In this document: positions 23,401-36,443 of the stretch, one piece after another
Layout: the number at the start of each line of letters is the position of its first letter
Position numbering within the stretch: the first letter of the stretch is position 1
Assembly (NCBI RefSeq): GCF_042477335.2
Contig: NC_091255.1
Coordinates: 17,710,501-17,774,500, forward strand
Source of the DNA: Ovis canadensis
Lineage: Eukaryota; Chordata; Mammalia; Artiodactyla; Bovidae
Direction: 5' to 3'
DNA length: 64,000 nt
The notes under the pieces: generated by a model
The model's database searches: none
What the model was told of the DNA's origin: nothing
What the model saw: the letters and a program-made list of their open reading frames with translations, nothing else
Program-made: the position numbers and the translations under genes

Positions 23401-25694
23401 GGGGCATGGTGCTGAGTAGGCAAGTATATCAAGAGGAAAACAATGTTCCTTATCAGGTTTCCATATAGCAGGTTTGTTTGGACAGATTGACAATATATGG
23501 AAAATAGATAAGAAATACTGATTTCCTTCTTCATGAGAATATTACTACAAGCTCTTTGCCTTGGTACCTAGTAAAACTGGCAAACATTAAACAGGATGTT
23601 ATGGTAAGTTCCCTAACTTTAAATATACACATGAGTCAATTATTCCAGAGATCTGGACCCATGGCAAGATGCATCCAAACCTACCATCTTAGCAATAGCT
23701 ATGAAATTATTCCTTATTTTGAGGGACAGTTTATCATCGTGTACCCTTGAACTCGTATAGTCACAGCTCCCTGATAAGCAAATCAACCATGGCAATGAAA
23801 TTAGAAAGCCATAAAACACAAAAATCTGAGAAACATTCTTTTGCAAGGAAGATCATGTAACTTAAGTCTTTCACCATAAAGATCAAGAGTTAAACTTAAA
23901 AAAAAAAATAGACTGGTTTTGCAGCTCGAGAAAGAGAAGAAATGTGGTTTCTCTAGCTAAAAGTTTTCTAGATGATGTTGGAACTTCTGCTTAGAAATTA
24001 CTTTCTAAACAACTGCAAAGGGATGACTATAAACATTTCCTCAACCGATTATAATAAAATCCTCCAGGAAGCTGCCTTACCAGTAAGGATAGAGAACACC
24101 ACAGATGCTGTGATTTCAGTTCTTTTCTCTCATTTTCTGTATTTTGTAATTTTCTCTAAAATCTAAGCTTTCATTCGATAGGGAGGGGAAAAGGGTCCTT
24201 TTCTGATGGGAAGGCACAGCTGTCAGCATGCAATCTGGCATGCAGTCACCTGTTAATGCAGCCTACAGAAAGCAGTCTCCAGGTGAACCACGGCAGCAGC
24301 ACACTGATGTGTTCAACACAGTGGTGGGTGTTTGATGACATCCACCGAATACACACAGTGAACCTGCAACACACGACATGGAAGGGAGTGGACCGGCTCA
24401 TCGGAACGCCAACTGAGAAAGACCAACGTAATACAGAGGATACAGAAGTGACAACTTTCCACAGTGAGAAGAGACACTGGATCTGCCAGCGGGCACAGAT
24501 CTTCTTTTAGTGGCTATGAGATGCAAATGAGAGAAAGGAAACAGAAGTACCATCATGTAGGTTAAAATTCTTAAGGAGCGAGACAGCCAGTGCAACCTGG
24601 GTGAGAAGAGGGAGCAAGACTTAAGAAACTTAGCTCCCACACACTGAATCTGAGACAAGGCTGAAACAGACAGAAAGACATCAGTTTGTGGAGAGATTAG
24701 ACCTGACTGTTTGCTGCTAAGTGATATTAACTAAAATCATAAGTGGAAGAAGGGATTTCAGGAAAGAGAACTAGGGTGGGGTGGGGAGAGTGTACTAAAT
24801 TTATCCATTCAGATGTGGCCATCTTCCCAATAGGCAAAATTTCTCAAAGGCCAGGTGCTTAATTTGGCTGCAGGGTCTCCAAAGGCAGCTGTTTTCAGAC
24901 ACTGATCCTAGGTTTGCTTAAAGGAAGGAGTTTTCCCTAAAGGACTGAAAATACACAGTCATTTTCAGTCCTTTGCATGTGTATCATACAAACACGTCTA
25001 TTAGCATAGTAGATTCAGGGTGGTTGTTTTTACATAAAGCTAAAGATGATGTTAATTTCAAATAATGTTCTATTAGTGGTTAACAAACACCATTCTCATC
25101 TTCAATTTCTGTTGCGTTCCTTTGGCTCTGATGGATATCTCAATTCTTTTTCCGTCTTTACATTTATTTGGTGACACCTAAGCTTAGAAATTAAAAAAAA
25201 AACAAACCTGTCTATGCAGAGATGCTGAAATTAGGGTGGGGACTAAAAAAGAAAAAAACAACTCAACTGCAAAACTAGAGGGGAGAAAACATATGTGTGT
25301 ATAAGCAAACTTGACTGTAGAATAAGTATTTAAAAAATTATTCATTAACTAATTAACTAGAGTTATGAAGATTGTGTCCACTTTTTTACAAAACATACAA
25401 CCCCCACAAACCCCCCAAAATAAAAAAGGACTAGCAGCATTTAAAAAAAAGAAAGGGATAATAATTGATAATTCTACTCAGTTCTCAGAAAGAACTGTCA
25501 GTCAGGGAACAGGATATTCTGACTAGCACAAGTTCTTTTTCTTTTTCTTTTTTTTAGCACAAAGTTCTTGAAGATAGAACGCACAAAATAAAAGTTTGTG
25601 ATTTATTCAACCCTCCAAAGACCTGAAGGAAGTCCTTTTAAATTCAATTCATACTAATGAATCCCTTTCATGTTTTTTTTTTTATTTAAATTTT
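20483..25694. other. SINE-poor unique intron block
   Basis: About 5.2 kb in which I recognise no ruminant SINE or LINE, the longest such stretch in the window. A moderately GC-rich subregion lies at about 20,740-21,290, a perfect hairpin at 24,939-24,974, and two open frames in tandem at 22,412-22,918 that I cannot identify. Confidence 0.4.
24939..24974. repeat. Perfect 14-bp inverted repeat
   Basis: AAAGGACTGAAAAT (24,939-24,952), 8-base spacer, then the exact reverse complement ATTTTCAGTCCTTT (24,961-24,974). Could form a hairpin in DNA or RNA. No T-run follows it directly. Confidence 0.85.
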
Positions 25695-25990
25695 TACAAA
25701 ATGTATTTCTTTGGGCTGTGCTGGGTCTCGGTTGCTGCACAGGTTTTTCTCCGGCCGCCGCGAGCAGGGGCTGCTCTCCAGCTGTGGTGTGGGCTTCGCC
25801 CGCAGCGGAGCTCAGGTTCTAGAGCGCGGGGCTCGGTGCCGCAGTTCCCGGGCCCTAGGTGTGAGCGCAGGAGCTGTGGTGCACAGGCTTCCCTGCTCCA
25901 CGGCATGTGGGTATCTTCCCAGACCAGGGATCGAACCTGTCTCCTGCATTGGCAGGTGGATTCGTTACCGCTTGAGCCACCAGAGAGATC
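25695..25990 (-). mobile_element. Full-length GC-rich CHR SINE
   Basis: About 300 bp with the GC-rich middle (CCGCCGCGAGCAGGGGCTGC, GCTCGGTGCCGCAGTTCCCG) and the antisense tRNA end (GACCAGGGATCGAACCTGTC to TTGAGCCACCAGAGAGA). This fuller subtype explains the isolated CpG-rich peak here; it is not a CpG-island promoter. Confidence 0.88.
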
Positions 25991-26021
25991 GTGAAACCTT
26001 TCCTAAAATGTGTGGGTACTG

Positions 26022-26105
26022 GGGCTTCCCTGGCAGGGCCCAGGTTCAATCCCTGGTTGGGGAACTAAGATCCTTAAGCCATGGTGCAGCCTAAACAAAT
26101 AAATG
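26022..26105 (+). mobile_element. CHR-type SINE with deleted head
   Basis: GGCTTCCCTGGCAGGGCCCA joins directly to GGTTCAATCCCTGGTTGGGG, missing most of the region between A and B boxes; ends in an AAATG-rich tail. Confidence 0.75.
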
Positions 26106-28099
26106 AAATGAAATGTACTTTCCCATTTAAGTACATTATACTGAGCATAATTTAGCCTTTATTTAGTATCTTTGATATCTTGTAACACTAGAGAGATATG
26201 ATTATAGTCATTTTTAGCATGAAATAATTTATATTCTGATGTACAGGAAATAGGAATGTACAGGATCCCTAGAAAGTATTTATATTATTTCCAGAAGTTC
26301 TTATAGTATTTGTTTTTTAGATCTTTTATATCTGCTTCATTCTTTTATCTCTAATTCATAAGCAAAGAATAGAAAAAAAAAACCCTGGTTAATTTGGTAT
26401 TTATTCTATTTAATGAAAAATTTCCTTTAAAACTCTGGTTCCAAGGTAAAGAATAGAATTGGAAATTAAAAAAAAAAAAAAACAATCAAAGTATGAGGTA
26501 TTAAGTTTGCTACCAAGATTGGCAAACTTGAATAACAGGTGTCCAAAATAGAGATCTCTATTGTTCATTTTAAACACATTTTAAAAAACGGAGGCTAGCA
26601 GTTCATTCATTCTTAACACACCATATTGCTTAGGATCTCAAGACTTTGTCCAACAGCCTCAATAAATGTATAAAGATATCAAGAGGTAAAGGTCAAAAAA
26701 GGAACTAAGAACATCAAACAAGACCGCTGGAACTGACCCAAATCATCACATGCTGGGCTCTCCTTTTTAATGATAATAACAGTGATACTGAGTGTTTATC
26801 CATGACTTTATTTCAAAGAGCTTCAAACACTTTGCAGACATCTCTCACTAATCTTTACTAGGCCTTGAGAAGAAAAGTTTTCCCCAAGAAGTACCTTCAG
26901 AAAAGGATACTTCCCAAAACCAATAGAAGAGAAAACATTTGCCTCTTTCCATCATCCCCCAAACACACTAGCCTCCGGACTCCCACTAGGTCACACTGCC
27001 ATTGAAAGGGACTATAATACCATGCAAGTGTTGAAAGGATAATAATGGTAAGTGAGTTTGTTTCTAAAAGAGTTAGAAGCTACGTGTGTTTAATCACAGC
27101 AGCGAACAGGTAAGTAGAAAAGATGAGAAAACCCATAATTACGTTTATCCCATTATTTACCTATTTCTGGGGGAGGTTTCAAATTGGTAAAGTTACAGGA
27201 TAGAATACAGATTTTCCATACTGCATAATATTAGTCCCTGAGATGGCTCAGTGATTATCTTTACCTGAAAATGATTTCTAGACCACAAATACTTGATAGG
27301 TGCTATGTCTGAAACTGCTTACTCTCATTTTGATCTAATACTTCTCAGATGGGGGGCTGGGAGTCACAGGGACTTGTGGGATAATTTCCAAGCAGGCTAT
27401 AGAACCTCATCTGCTGAGCTTCAAAGACCTACATGTTGGGACCAGCACAGTGCACGTATAAAGAACTGGGTGAATTGGTTCCCTCGATAATCCTGAACTC
27501 TCTTTGTTTCCAGCCCTTGGAAAAAGCTGCAAAGCTGGACAGCTGAACCTTCAGCAATCTGAGCAGCTGTTCCAGGGCAGCAGTCATTAAAACAATACTC
27601 TAAAAACTTCAAAAATGAAAATGTGAAAGTGATGTATAATACAGTTCTAGGATCCTCTGAGAAGCGAAAACTCAGACAGTAGCTGTTTTACGCTGTGTCA
27701 GTGACTATTACCTCACTGACCACGGAAGGAAGGTAATGAATGGGCTTACCAGTGTGCAAAGGTCCAGGAAGGGCACGTGATTCACCACGGCACAAGGAAG
27801 GCAGTTACAGAACTTAGGTTCCCACCCTAGAACCTCCACACTACTAGTCACTCTCTAAGTCACCATGGCTATCTGTTACTATATTATGGTTAATTTAATC
27901 AGCTCTTTGGCCCACAAAATTTTTAATCGAAAGCTTAATCTTCTTCGATGCATAAAAAACACAAATGGTCGTCCTTAGTTATTTCGGGATAATGCCAATT
28001 GAATTCAAACAGGTCAACTGAGCCCAAATCAATAACCCTCAAACTTAATATTTCTTACAGTAATTAGGTGAATAAGACACAGTTCACGTCAAATTACTA
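26106..28099. other. No recognised gene or repeat
   Basis: AT-rich unique intronic sequence with simple A-runs (26,467-26,483). Confidence 0.35.
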
Positions 28100-28325
28100 T
28101 TAATAATAGTACCTTACATTTGCAATTTTCAAAGACAATTCTCATATATTATTTGACTTCAAGTAGGCAGGCTATTTATTACTATTATCCCCATTTTACT
28201 CATGAGGACACAGACTCAAAGAGGTTAAGCAAGCTTTCTTAAGGTCACAAAGCTAAGAAGGACCAGAGCTGAGACTGAACACAGGATTACTGAGAGCTCT
28301 TCTCACTGTAGGATGCTGCCACGGG
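28100..28325 (-). repeat. MIR SINE
   Basis: TTATCCCCATTTTACTCATG, AGAGGTTAAGCAAGCTTTCT, AAGGTCACAAAGCTAAGAAG and CAGAGCTGAGACTGAACACA are the reverse strand of the MIR core in order. Confidence 0.8.
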
Positions 28326-29640
28326 TTTTAGAATGTACTTTATGCCTTATTATCACATTATATCATCATATGTGGATACTGTGGCAAAGAGCACTATTTG
28401 GTGGGCATAATTATCTTCAATTACCTGATTGGTGATAGAAATTATGCACTTGAGGCCAGAAGGTCTCCAGTTATACATAAAGTTAGAAGATAATGAAGTA
28501 ACTCTACCCTAAGGGAACCCAAGAAATGCTCTGATAATTCAAAAGGAGAAAAGTCCTCATCAAGGGACTTCGATTGCTTCCACAACAACTGCCTAATCAG
28601 AGAGCATTCAACAGGTGGCCCACAGGGTAATTTACATTTCTGGGAAAAGGAAAAAGCAGCAGGGCCAATGGCAACTCCTCACTCCTGGAAATGCTGCCTG
28701 GCGTTCTGACTTCAGAGACACGCTCCTGATGTCTTTCGGCTAGATCATACCTTCCGTCATGCTCACTAGGTGTATAACTGCACAAGAAGACTTCCAAATA
28801 ATAAATTACCAAGTGATTCATCATCATTCATCAACCCTCACAAAAATCTTGAAAACCAAGTGGACCAGTGGACCTCCTCCATTTGATAAACAGTAATCAC
28901 TGAATGCTGTGCAAAGACTACCTTAGAAGTCAATGGGAGAACTAGCATTAGTCTTCCTGAACTGGAACATCCAAGTTCCAACTTGGGGTGTATACACCCA
29001 CTGTTCGGGTGTCAGCTACTGTAGTCTCTGGGTAGAGGTTGGCAACAGGAGAAAATCAGAACTTCTGGCAGCATTTACAAGGCAGGTGCAGTCATAAAGA
29101 ACTTGACTTTTGATTCCATTGTCTCTGCCAGGACAGGTGGTTTGGTAGAAGTATGGAATCCTGCCAGACAGGCTCCAATTCAAACATCCCTTTAGAAAAC
29201 AAAACAATAAAAATGGAAACAAAACGCCAAATCCTGTTCCATACCTTGAAGACTGATACTGCCTGAAAAACGGCATTTTCTATAATAACATTAATTTGGT
29301 TCAGTCATACATCAACTCAGGAGGAAATGACATGACGAAAATGAAAGGTCTACTGCAGGTTGGGTGTTTCCCTTACATTTCGAGTTATTCCTGTATACAA
29401 GCTAAAGGGACACACATTTCAGTGAATTTTCTCCATATATTCTTAGTGTTTAAAAAACCTCAAACCAAGTGTGAACCCTATATAAACTATGGACTGCAGG
29501 TGACACTGATGTGTGGGTTCATCGACTGTGAGAAACGTGCCGCTCTCATGGAGGATACTGATGATGGAGGAGGCGCTGGTGCATGGAAAGGGGGGGGGTA
29601 TATGGTTGATTGCTGTACCTTCCTCTCAGTTTTGCTGTGA
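28326..29640. other. No recognised gene or repeat
   Basis: Unique intronic sequence. The 29,296-29,640 frame runs into a G-run and has no recognisable domain. Confidence 0.35.
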
Positions 29641-29653
29641 ACCTAAAACTCCT

Positions 29654-29855
29654 GGGCTGTGCCATGCCATGCTTAGTTGCTCAGTCATGTCTGACTCTTT
29701 GCAACCCCAGGGACTGTAGCCCACCAGGCTCTTCTGGAATCATGGAGTGGGTTGTCATGCCCTCCTCCAGGGGATCTTCCCAACCCAGTGACTGAACCCA
29801 GGTCTCCTGCATTGTAGATGGATTCTTTACTGTCTGGGCCACCAGAGAAGACCAA
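29654..29855 (-). mobile_element. Bov-tA SINE
   Basis: Reverse Bov-tA with an exact 13-bp duplication ACCTAAAACTCCT at 29,641-29,653 and 29,856-29,868. Internal deletion in the CCATGGGATT block. Confidence 0.9.
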
Positions 29856-29886
29856 ACCTAAAACTCCTAATAAAATAAATAAAGTC

Positions 29887-30022
29887 TTGGGACCTCCCGG
29901 GTAGTCCAGTAGCTGGGACCCCACGCTCCCCGTGTGGCAGGTGCCAGAGTTCAATCCCTGGTCGTTCACATACTGCAACTCAAGATCCCATGTGCCGCAG
30001 CCAAATACGTAAGCATTTAAAA
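29887..30022 (+). mobile_element. CHR-type tRNA SINE
   Basis: GGGACCTCCCGGGTAGTCCA head and CCATGTGCCGCAGCC body with an A/T-rich tail; flanked by AATAAAGTC at 29,878-29,886 and 30,023-30,031. Confidence 0.86.
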
Positions 30023-30031
30023 AATAAAGTC

Positions 30032-32499
30032 ATAAAACAATCAAAAATAAGTAAATGAAATAAAACCCCTCAAAATTACAATCTAATATCTGCATAGGAG
30101 TAACACAGGCAAGTTAGCACCACTGAGTAGAATAAAAACCTTTGCTAAATCCTGCTTACCCCACCCATTCTGACTGAGTTTCCTAGTACTATAAACTAGT
30201 GTACTTAAAATTTTGTGAGAATGGTCAGTTAATGAGTCCATCAAAGAGGCTGTATTTCTCTCTTAAAAAAAAAAAACTATAGCATGTTAGTTCAGAACAG
30301 AGTAAAATATAAAGAATTGTTTCTGATGGCAAGGACAGATAACTGACATTTTTAGCAGGTCTGTCTTCAGGGCAAGCCTTTGTGATTGATGATGTAGGCT
30401 CCTAACCACAAGGAGGCCACAAGAAGGCCCCGAGGAGGAATGCCCAGAGAACCCTGTGGGGGCACTGTAGCTGCCACTGCTGAAATTGTGAGCATTTTTG
30501 GTGTTCCTGGAATTCTATTTCCAACCACTGCTTTGTGGTTGCAATGAAGGGATAGAAAGAGATTGGAAATCTTCTAGAGCAATACTCTTTTCTGTTCATA
30601 TTCACAGAGCCAAGAGTAAAATAACAAGACTGTACTTTACCCAGGGCATAATTCTGCCTAAATCTGCTTGATCCATCGCTTTATTTTTCCTAATTCTTGT
30701 TTTTGTTGTTGTTAGAAGTTAGATAATCTGCAAATGGGTTCCAGAAAAACTGGAAGAAATTTGTGGATTCGAGAGAAGGATATTTAAGGACCCATAATCT
30801 GAGAACAATGCCCTGTAAATGTCCCTAAGCGCAAGAACCAAAATATCAAGTGAATCATTATCCTTACCCAGAAAATAATTTCTTAAAGTTACAGGCTTAA
30901 TTTTCCCTAAATGATAAATTCTCCCTAGTCAGGCCCCAGAGATGAGACTGTGAAGCTGGTGCTTAACATGGTCGTGCCTTTTTACGCCTGACTCAACCCA
31001 ACAGTTTAAGTTCCTCCTTCATTTACCTGCCAAGACCTGAGTTCAGGCCCTGGGGTGCTGAGGGTTTCCTTTGTGGGAGAAAATGACATCATCAACACCT
31101 CAGAGGCAGTGGGGGAATGCAGGGAATGTGGCTCCCTACACTGGTGATATCATCAACCGTCCTGGGAGAAGTTAAGAGTTGAAGTACTGAAGGTTAAAAA
31201 AGAGGGGGTTTTGTTTCGAGTTTATCAATAGATTTTGATGTTCCCTAATATTAGATTTTAAAAGGGTAGGTGGAATTTCCCTTTGCTAAGAACGTCAAGA
31301 ACTAAACATACAGGAGTTAAGTCCTGACAGAGCTGCTCAGCTCATTTGTATCTTACTGGGGTACCTCACATCCAACCAAGGAAAAACAGAGCCTGGGTTA
31401 TATTAGGCTCTCTCCCAGTCCTTAAATGAGTATATTCTTTGGGAGACTTGCTAATGTTGCAAGTTTGCATTCAAAATAAACTCTAGGCACTCACATAATC
31501 CCCCAGTCTCCTCCAAACTTTCTTTGATGTCCAACAACTAAGGACAAGAATCTTTGATTAGAAAACAATTTCTTTGGTTGGAAGAAAATTCTTTGCAGGG
31601 CGTGAACAGCAGGAGAAAGAAAAGATTTTTCTGAAGTGCAAACTAGTTGGAAACCCCCTGGGGAAAGAATCTGATTCCCAGTCTTTGAGAGGAACGGGCC
31701 TGCCTGTACAAGCCGCCTCCGCTGCAGGCCTCTGAGAAGGCGCTTTTGTGTCTACTGTAGGGCCCTCAGCAACAGCACGGCAGCCCTTCTCTTTATTTTT
31801 GCCAGCGGAAGTTTTCCAACTCTGGGGACACACAATGCAGAAAGTCACGGTTTAATAACAAGGCACAGTTACTAATCAGATGGCCCCACTTCCACTCCTT
31901 CCAAATGCCTCCATATGCTCACATACTAAAGCTCTAACCCCCAACTCCACACAGGAACACTCATCAGCTATTCTGAAATTTCATTTCTAGTCTAATATTC
32001 AGCTTACTTATAACAATTCAACTTTACAAATTATTTTAGGAGCAGGTTCATAATCTTCCTTTTACTACAATGGTTCTGGGCTATCTCTGGCTTTTACAAG
32101 CCTTTCCAAAGGTTTGGTCAGATTCACTTAGACATAAGCTTGTCATTGATGTCAGTGTGGTTTGATCACTGGGACAGCCTTGATGAAGGATTTAGAATAA
32201 GGGTCCTCAATCTACTACATGTATTTTAAAATATAAAACTCCTCCAAAAAAGTCTTTTCTATGTGTGTTAACTGAATGTAAACACAGTAGAGGACCAAAG
32301 GACTAAAGTGCAACTGAGCCTAGAGCTTAGTTTGGCTACTAATTTGTTGTGTGACTTTAAGGAATTTGATCAGAATTTTTTGTGACCAAAAAAATCTGTG
32401 ACCACCTACCAAATAAATTTTATCTCAAGGGGAAAAAATAAGCAAATTATATGTCCTTTTGTTTAATAAGTCTATTTCTGAAATAAATATAACCTCCAA
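30032..32499. other. No recognised gene or repeat; two TCF/LEF-like sites
   Basis: Unique intronic sequence. CTTTGATG (31,522-31,529) and CTTTGATT (31,552-31,559) resemble TCF/LEF sites. The minus-strand frame 31,558-31,848 is not recognisable. Confidence 0.35.
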
Positions 32500-32625
32500 A
32501 TGTCTAGAGCTGGAAAGAAACTTAAAGATTATTTACTTATCCCACCAACCCTAACCCAACAGATGAAAGGTTAAATGACTTGCCTTTATCTTTTAAATGC
32601 TCACAAGGTACCTGTGAACTTTTCG
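32500..32625 (-). repeat. MIR-like ancient SINE fragment
   Basis: CTAGAGCTGGAAAGAAACTT and GATGAAAGGTTAAATGACTT resemble the reverse strand of an ancient mammalian SINE; weak. Confidence 0.4.
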
Positions 32626-33984
32626 TATGTCCAAAGGGAAACAACTAAATTTCAAATAATCTCTGACAACAATAAAAATATATGATGTATACAATACAGT
32701 TTACTAAGGTCACAGTAGGTAATACCCTAGTGTTTTTGTCATAGCGGACAGGTAAATTATACTAAAACCAAGAGAATGAGAATAACAGTTAATATTGACT
32801 AAAGTCAATGATAATAATAAAAGCCTTGGTATTGAAGGCTTTTTCTAAATTTTCTAAATATAGATGATATTCAAATATTTTTCCTCCAATTAAATAAATT
32901 AATTTTTAAAATACATTTAACCTTCTATATAGTCCTAGTGTTTAATTTTTCTTTTATGCAGTTTATGAAGATTTAAAGTGAGCCAATGAGATTATCGATT
33001 CAAACAGAACTCCCAATGTGTTGAACTCTGTTTAAAGGTAAAATTTTTTAATTTTACTACAATTTAACAGGAACTTATCATTTTAGAAAGCCAGTTTGCA
33101 ATTTGAAAAGAAAGCCATTGTGTTTAGTTATTTGGACCTCTAAAGAAAATGCTACTGATGAGTATTATACATGCAGGAATATTTATACAGGCAATATTAT
33201 AACCTATACTTAACTGATAAAAGTGAAAATTAGAAGGTATGACTGTTTGGGCTGTAACTGTCCTCTAGATTTCAACTACTTGAAGTTGCCTGGGTTAAAA
33301 TTTTACATTTTTTGTTTATTTTTTCTTCAATCATAGAGGACCTCGAGACAGAGTCACCACAGTCATTTGAGTGACTCCTGAGAACATGGAAACTGGCAAT
33401 GCACTTACGCCTGCACTTCTGGTTTGGCGTTCATCACGGACTGCTTTCCACTGGTAAAGCTGTATCTCCTCAGTTGGTCTAGGCAAGGGGGCCGTCCTTT
33501 GTATTCCCATAGGACCTGCCACAGAGTTTGGAAGTGAAGACCCCACAGTAGAAGACCCCAAGTGTAAGACATGGAGAGACTCCAGAGCAGCCACCGCTCT
33601 CAGTTAGGATCTCGGCCTAGAGTTCATAAAGAGCCTCTGTTGCTTTGAAAGCGCAATCCAGGACAAAGGCCACCCGGTGCTGTGACTCCACGGCGTGACT
33701 TACCGTATGCACAGGTACCGGGTTACGTAATGCTAAGCTGCAGCAAGGCATTTTTCTGTCTGTTCACTTGCTTTTAAGCAAGCCTTCTAGTTGACTTGGG
33801 ATCAAAGACAAAAGAGACCCTACGGCACTCCATAATATCTTCTTAATGGAATGTTCAGGGAGAAAATCTCTGCCAACATCTGCTTTTTAATCTTCCCACA
33901 ATGACCCAAAGAAGTTTAAAATACATAAATAAGGTTTGCTAAAAATGCTGGCCAGTAAGATATGGCAGTAGATTGGCAGTTCTT
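32626..33984. other. No recognised gene or repeat
   Basis: Unique sequence. The 87-residue minus-strand frame at 33,331-33,594 lies in a less AT-rich patch but has no recognisable motif. A GATCAAAG TCF/LEF-like site is at 33,800-33,807. Confidence 0.35.
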
Positions 33985-34085
33985 GTGACTGGTGAAGCAC
34001 TAATGTGAGTTTATTTCTTCCTCTGTAAAATGAAATGATTGGATTGGGTTTTTTTCTAACTTGAAATCTGATGATTATATTTTAC
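33985..34085 (+). repeat. MIR-like ancient SINE fragment
   Basis: TCCTCTGTAAAATGAAATGA followed by GGATTGGGTTTTTTTCTAAC resembles the tail part of an ancient SINE; weak. Confidence 0.4.
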
Positions 34086-35186
34086 AAATGGGGGCTATTC
34101 CTCTGCCCTCCCACCCAAAACTGTATTTTACCCCAGGTAAGGAAAACTGAATAGGACCTAATTCCAGTAAAAGGCCAATAAAGTCCTTCACAAAATTTAA
34201 AAAGAAATTTGGCCACAAGATTTTTAAACTTAGATTAGCCAATATGATTCTAAGTAGAAGATATAACAGTGAAAGAACACAAAACTGGAAGCATGTGAAA
34301 GATTTTTCTTTTAAGAATGGATAATTTGTAATACTGTAGAAAGCAGGAGAAAAAAGAATGGAAATCTATGGTCATTTTTTAGGAAACAGCAAGATTAGTA
34401 GGCATAAAACATAAGGTCTTCAGTCTTATCCAAATTATTCTACAGAAATAACAGCAACAGTGTTTCTCAATTATCATAGTTAGTTATGCACAATAGTACC
34501 CTTTTGATATATTAGCATGCACAAAATTGATAGATAATGATAACTGACTATGCTATTTAAAATTACAGTAATATATGGTTGATTTCCATCTTAATAGAAG
34601 TGCTCTAAATTTTTAAAAAACAAACAGGGGTCTTAAAGATAGTTATATTGCCATACTGAAGAAAGATCACTGCTTCAGATTCAGGATTGAAATATCTAAA
34701 TTATATAATTTCCTAAAAAATTTGAGACTTTGTGTTTACAATTTTAAAAACCCTAATTTAAATCACTTTGATTATTTTGGTGTTTCTGACTTTGAAATTA
34801 AATACAAACTCTAATATATTAAAAAATATCGAGAGAAAATGAACTGTAATGTTTAGAACCCAGATAAAAAGAAGAGTATGTAAAGTAGCTTATCTGTTAT
34901 TTAAAAACAAACACGCAAGAAATAATGAATGTTTTTTAAAGAGATTCAAAGTTTTCTGTTATAGCAAACAGAAACTGAAGGGTCCAAGGCCTCCTACCTT
35001 AGGAAAAGCAATGGGGCTTAAAGGACAGAAGACAAACAGATGTGGAAAAGTCTAGGCTCTGTTCTCTGACTTCAGGGATCAAACAGGCACACAGGGCCAC
35101 AACTGTTCTGCTTATATCAAAACAAATTAGTAAAATATCTTTTATTCTTATGTGTCTTTGAGTGAAACCACCATGATGAAGGACTG
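34086..35186. other. No recognised gene or repeat
   Basis: Very AT-rich unique intronic sequence. Confidence 0.35.
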
Positions 35187-35315
35187 TAAGGAAATGGCAC
35201 CCCACTCCAGTATTCCTGCCTGGAAAATCCCACGGACGGGGGTGGGGCGGGGAGCCTGGCGGGCTACAGTCCATGGGGTCGCAAAGAGTCGGACATGAAT
35301 GAAGGGACTTAGCGC
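35187..35315 (+). mobile_element. Bov-A monomer
   Basis: AAGGAAATGGCACCCCACTC start, CTACAGTCCATGGGGTCGCA and GTCGGACATGAATGAAGGGA; a GGGGTGGGGCGGGG expansion interrupts the middle. Confidence 0.84.
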
Positions 35316-35847
35316 ACCTGCACACACAGGCACTTCTTGATGCAGTTTCACTTAATATTGGGAGAGCACAATTCCTTAACTACACATAAGCAGTCTTTGT
35401 CAGATACCCATTTTTGTATCTAAGGTCATCTTAGGTCAGGCCAACCTTCTTATAACTGCACTGTTAATACTGTTGTCTGTCTGACTTCTACTAACGTATA
35501 CAAAGACTTTTCAAATTAAGTAAACTCAAGGTAAGTTAGTTTTGAGAATCTGGTTTCATTTCTGAAATAACTGGGATTATTCTAGGATAAGAGCTCTTAA
35601 TCTAGAATCTTTGCATTCTTACATGTGTCTCAGAGATTCTCTCCACTGGGATTTTATGCAAAATTGTACATTAAGTACATACGGTCAATAACTTCCATCA
35701 CATTTTCAAAGGGGCCAGTGACCCCCTCTCCAGAAAAAAAGATCGAAAGCCACTGTGTCAGGGTATCTCAGGATAAGAATTGGGATTCACAAGCCCCAAG
35801 GACTAAGAAGGTAAATTCCTTTGGATGCATGCTAATATCTTATAACT
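35316..35847. other. No recognised gene or repeat
   Basis: Unique intronic sequence between two SINEs. Confidence 0.35.
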
Positions 35848-36056
35848 GGGTTTCCCAGGTGGCTCAGTGGTAAAGAATCTGCCTGCTAATGCAGAAGACA
35901 TGGATTCAAGATCCCTGGGTTGGGAAGATGCCCTGGAGGAGGAAATGACAGCCCACTCCAGTATTCTTCTTGCCTGGAAAATTCCATGGACAGAGGAGCC
36001 TGGTTGGCTACACCCCAGGGGGGTCGCAAAGAATCAGACCTGACTGAGCACAGCAC
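35848..36056 (+). mobile_element. Bov-tA SINE
   Basis: GGGTTTCCCAGGTGGCTCAG head through GGTCGCAAAGAATCAGACCT tail. Confidence 0.88.
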
Positions 36057-36443
36057 ACGTGCACATACCATCTAATCATCACAGATTTTACACCAGTACC
36101 CCAAGACATTTTTCTTGGAAAATAAGAATTTCCTAAAAAGCAGGGATTGGGCTAGCTATTAAAACTAAGTAAGTGCTGTGTAAAGGATATTGATTACACC
36201 AAACAAATCATTTATAGCCATGTTCACAGTTTGAAAATAACCATCAAGGAGACAGTATAGTGTCAGTGATAAGTCAGAGAGGGAACAGAGCGCAGCATGC
36301 TCTATCAAGCCCAAAGCGTTCCCAAGAATCGACTTCAAAAAATGTACTTAAAAAATGTGATGAGATAAATAAGTCTGTTTCATCCTAGAGTGATCTCTGA
36401 CCAATCACAGCCACTCAGCACCACCATAATGCTCCTTATATTC
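36057..36443. other. No recognised gene or repeat
   Basis: Unique intronic sequence. Confidence 0.35.

Noticed and set aside
25701-26094. GC-rich frames and apparent CpG peak
   Set aside because: Explained by a full-length CHR SINE with a GC-rich middle; not a promoter island or gene.
33331-33594. 87-codon minus-strand frame in unique sequence
   Set aside because: No recognised motif, no convincing splice sites around it, and length is within chance for this composition.
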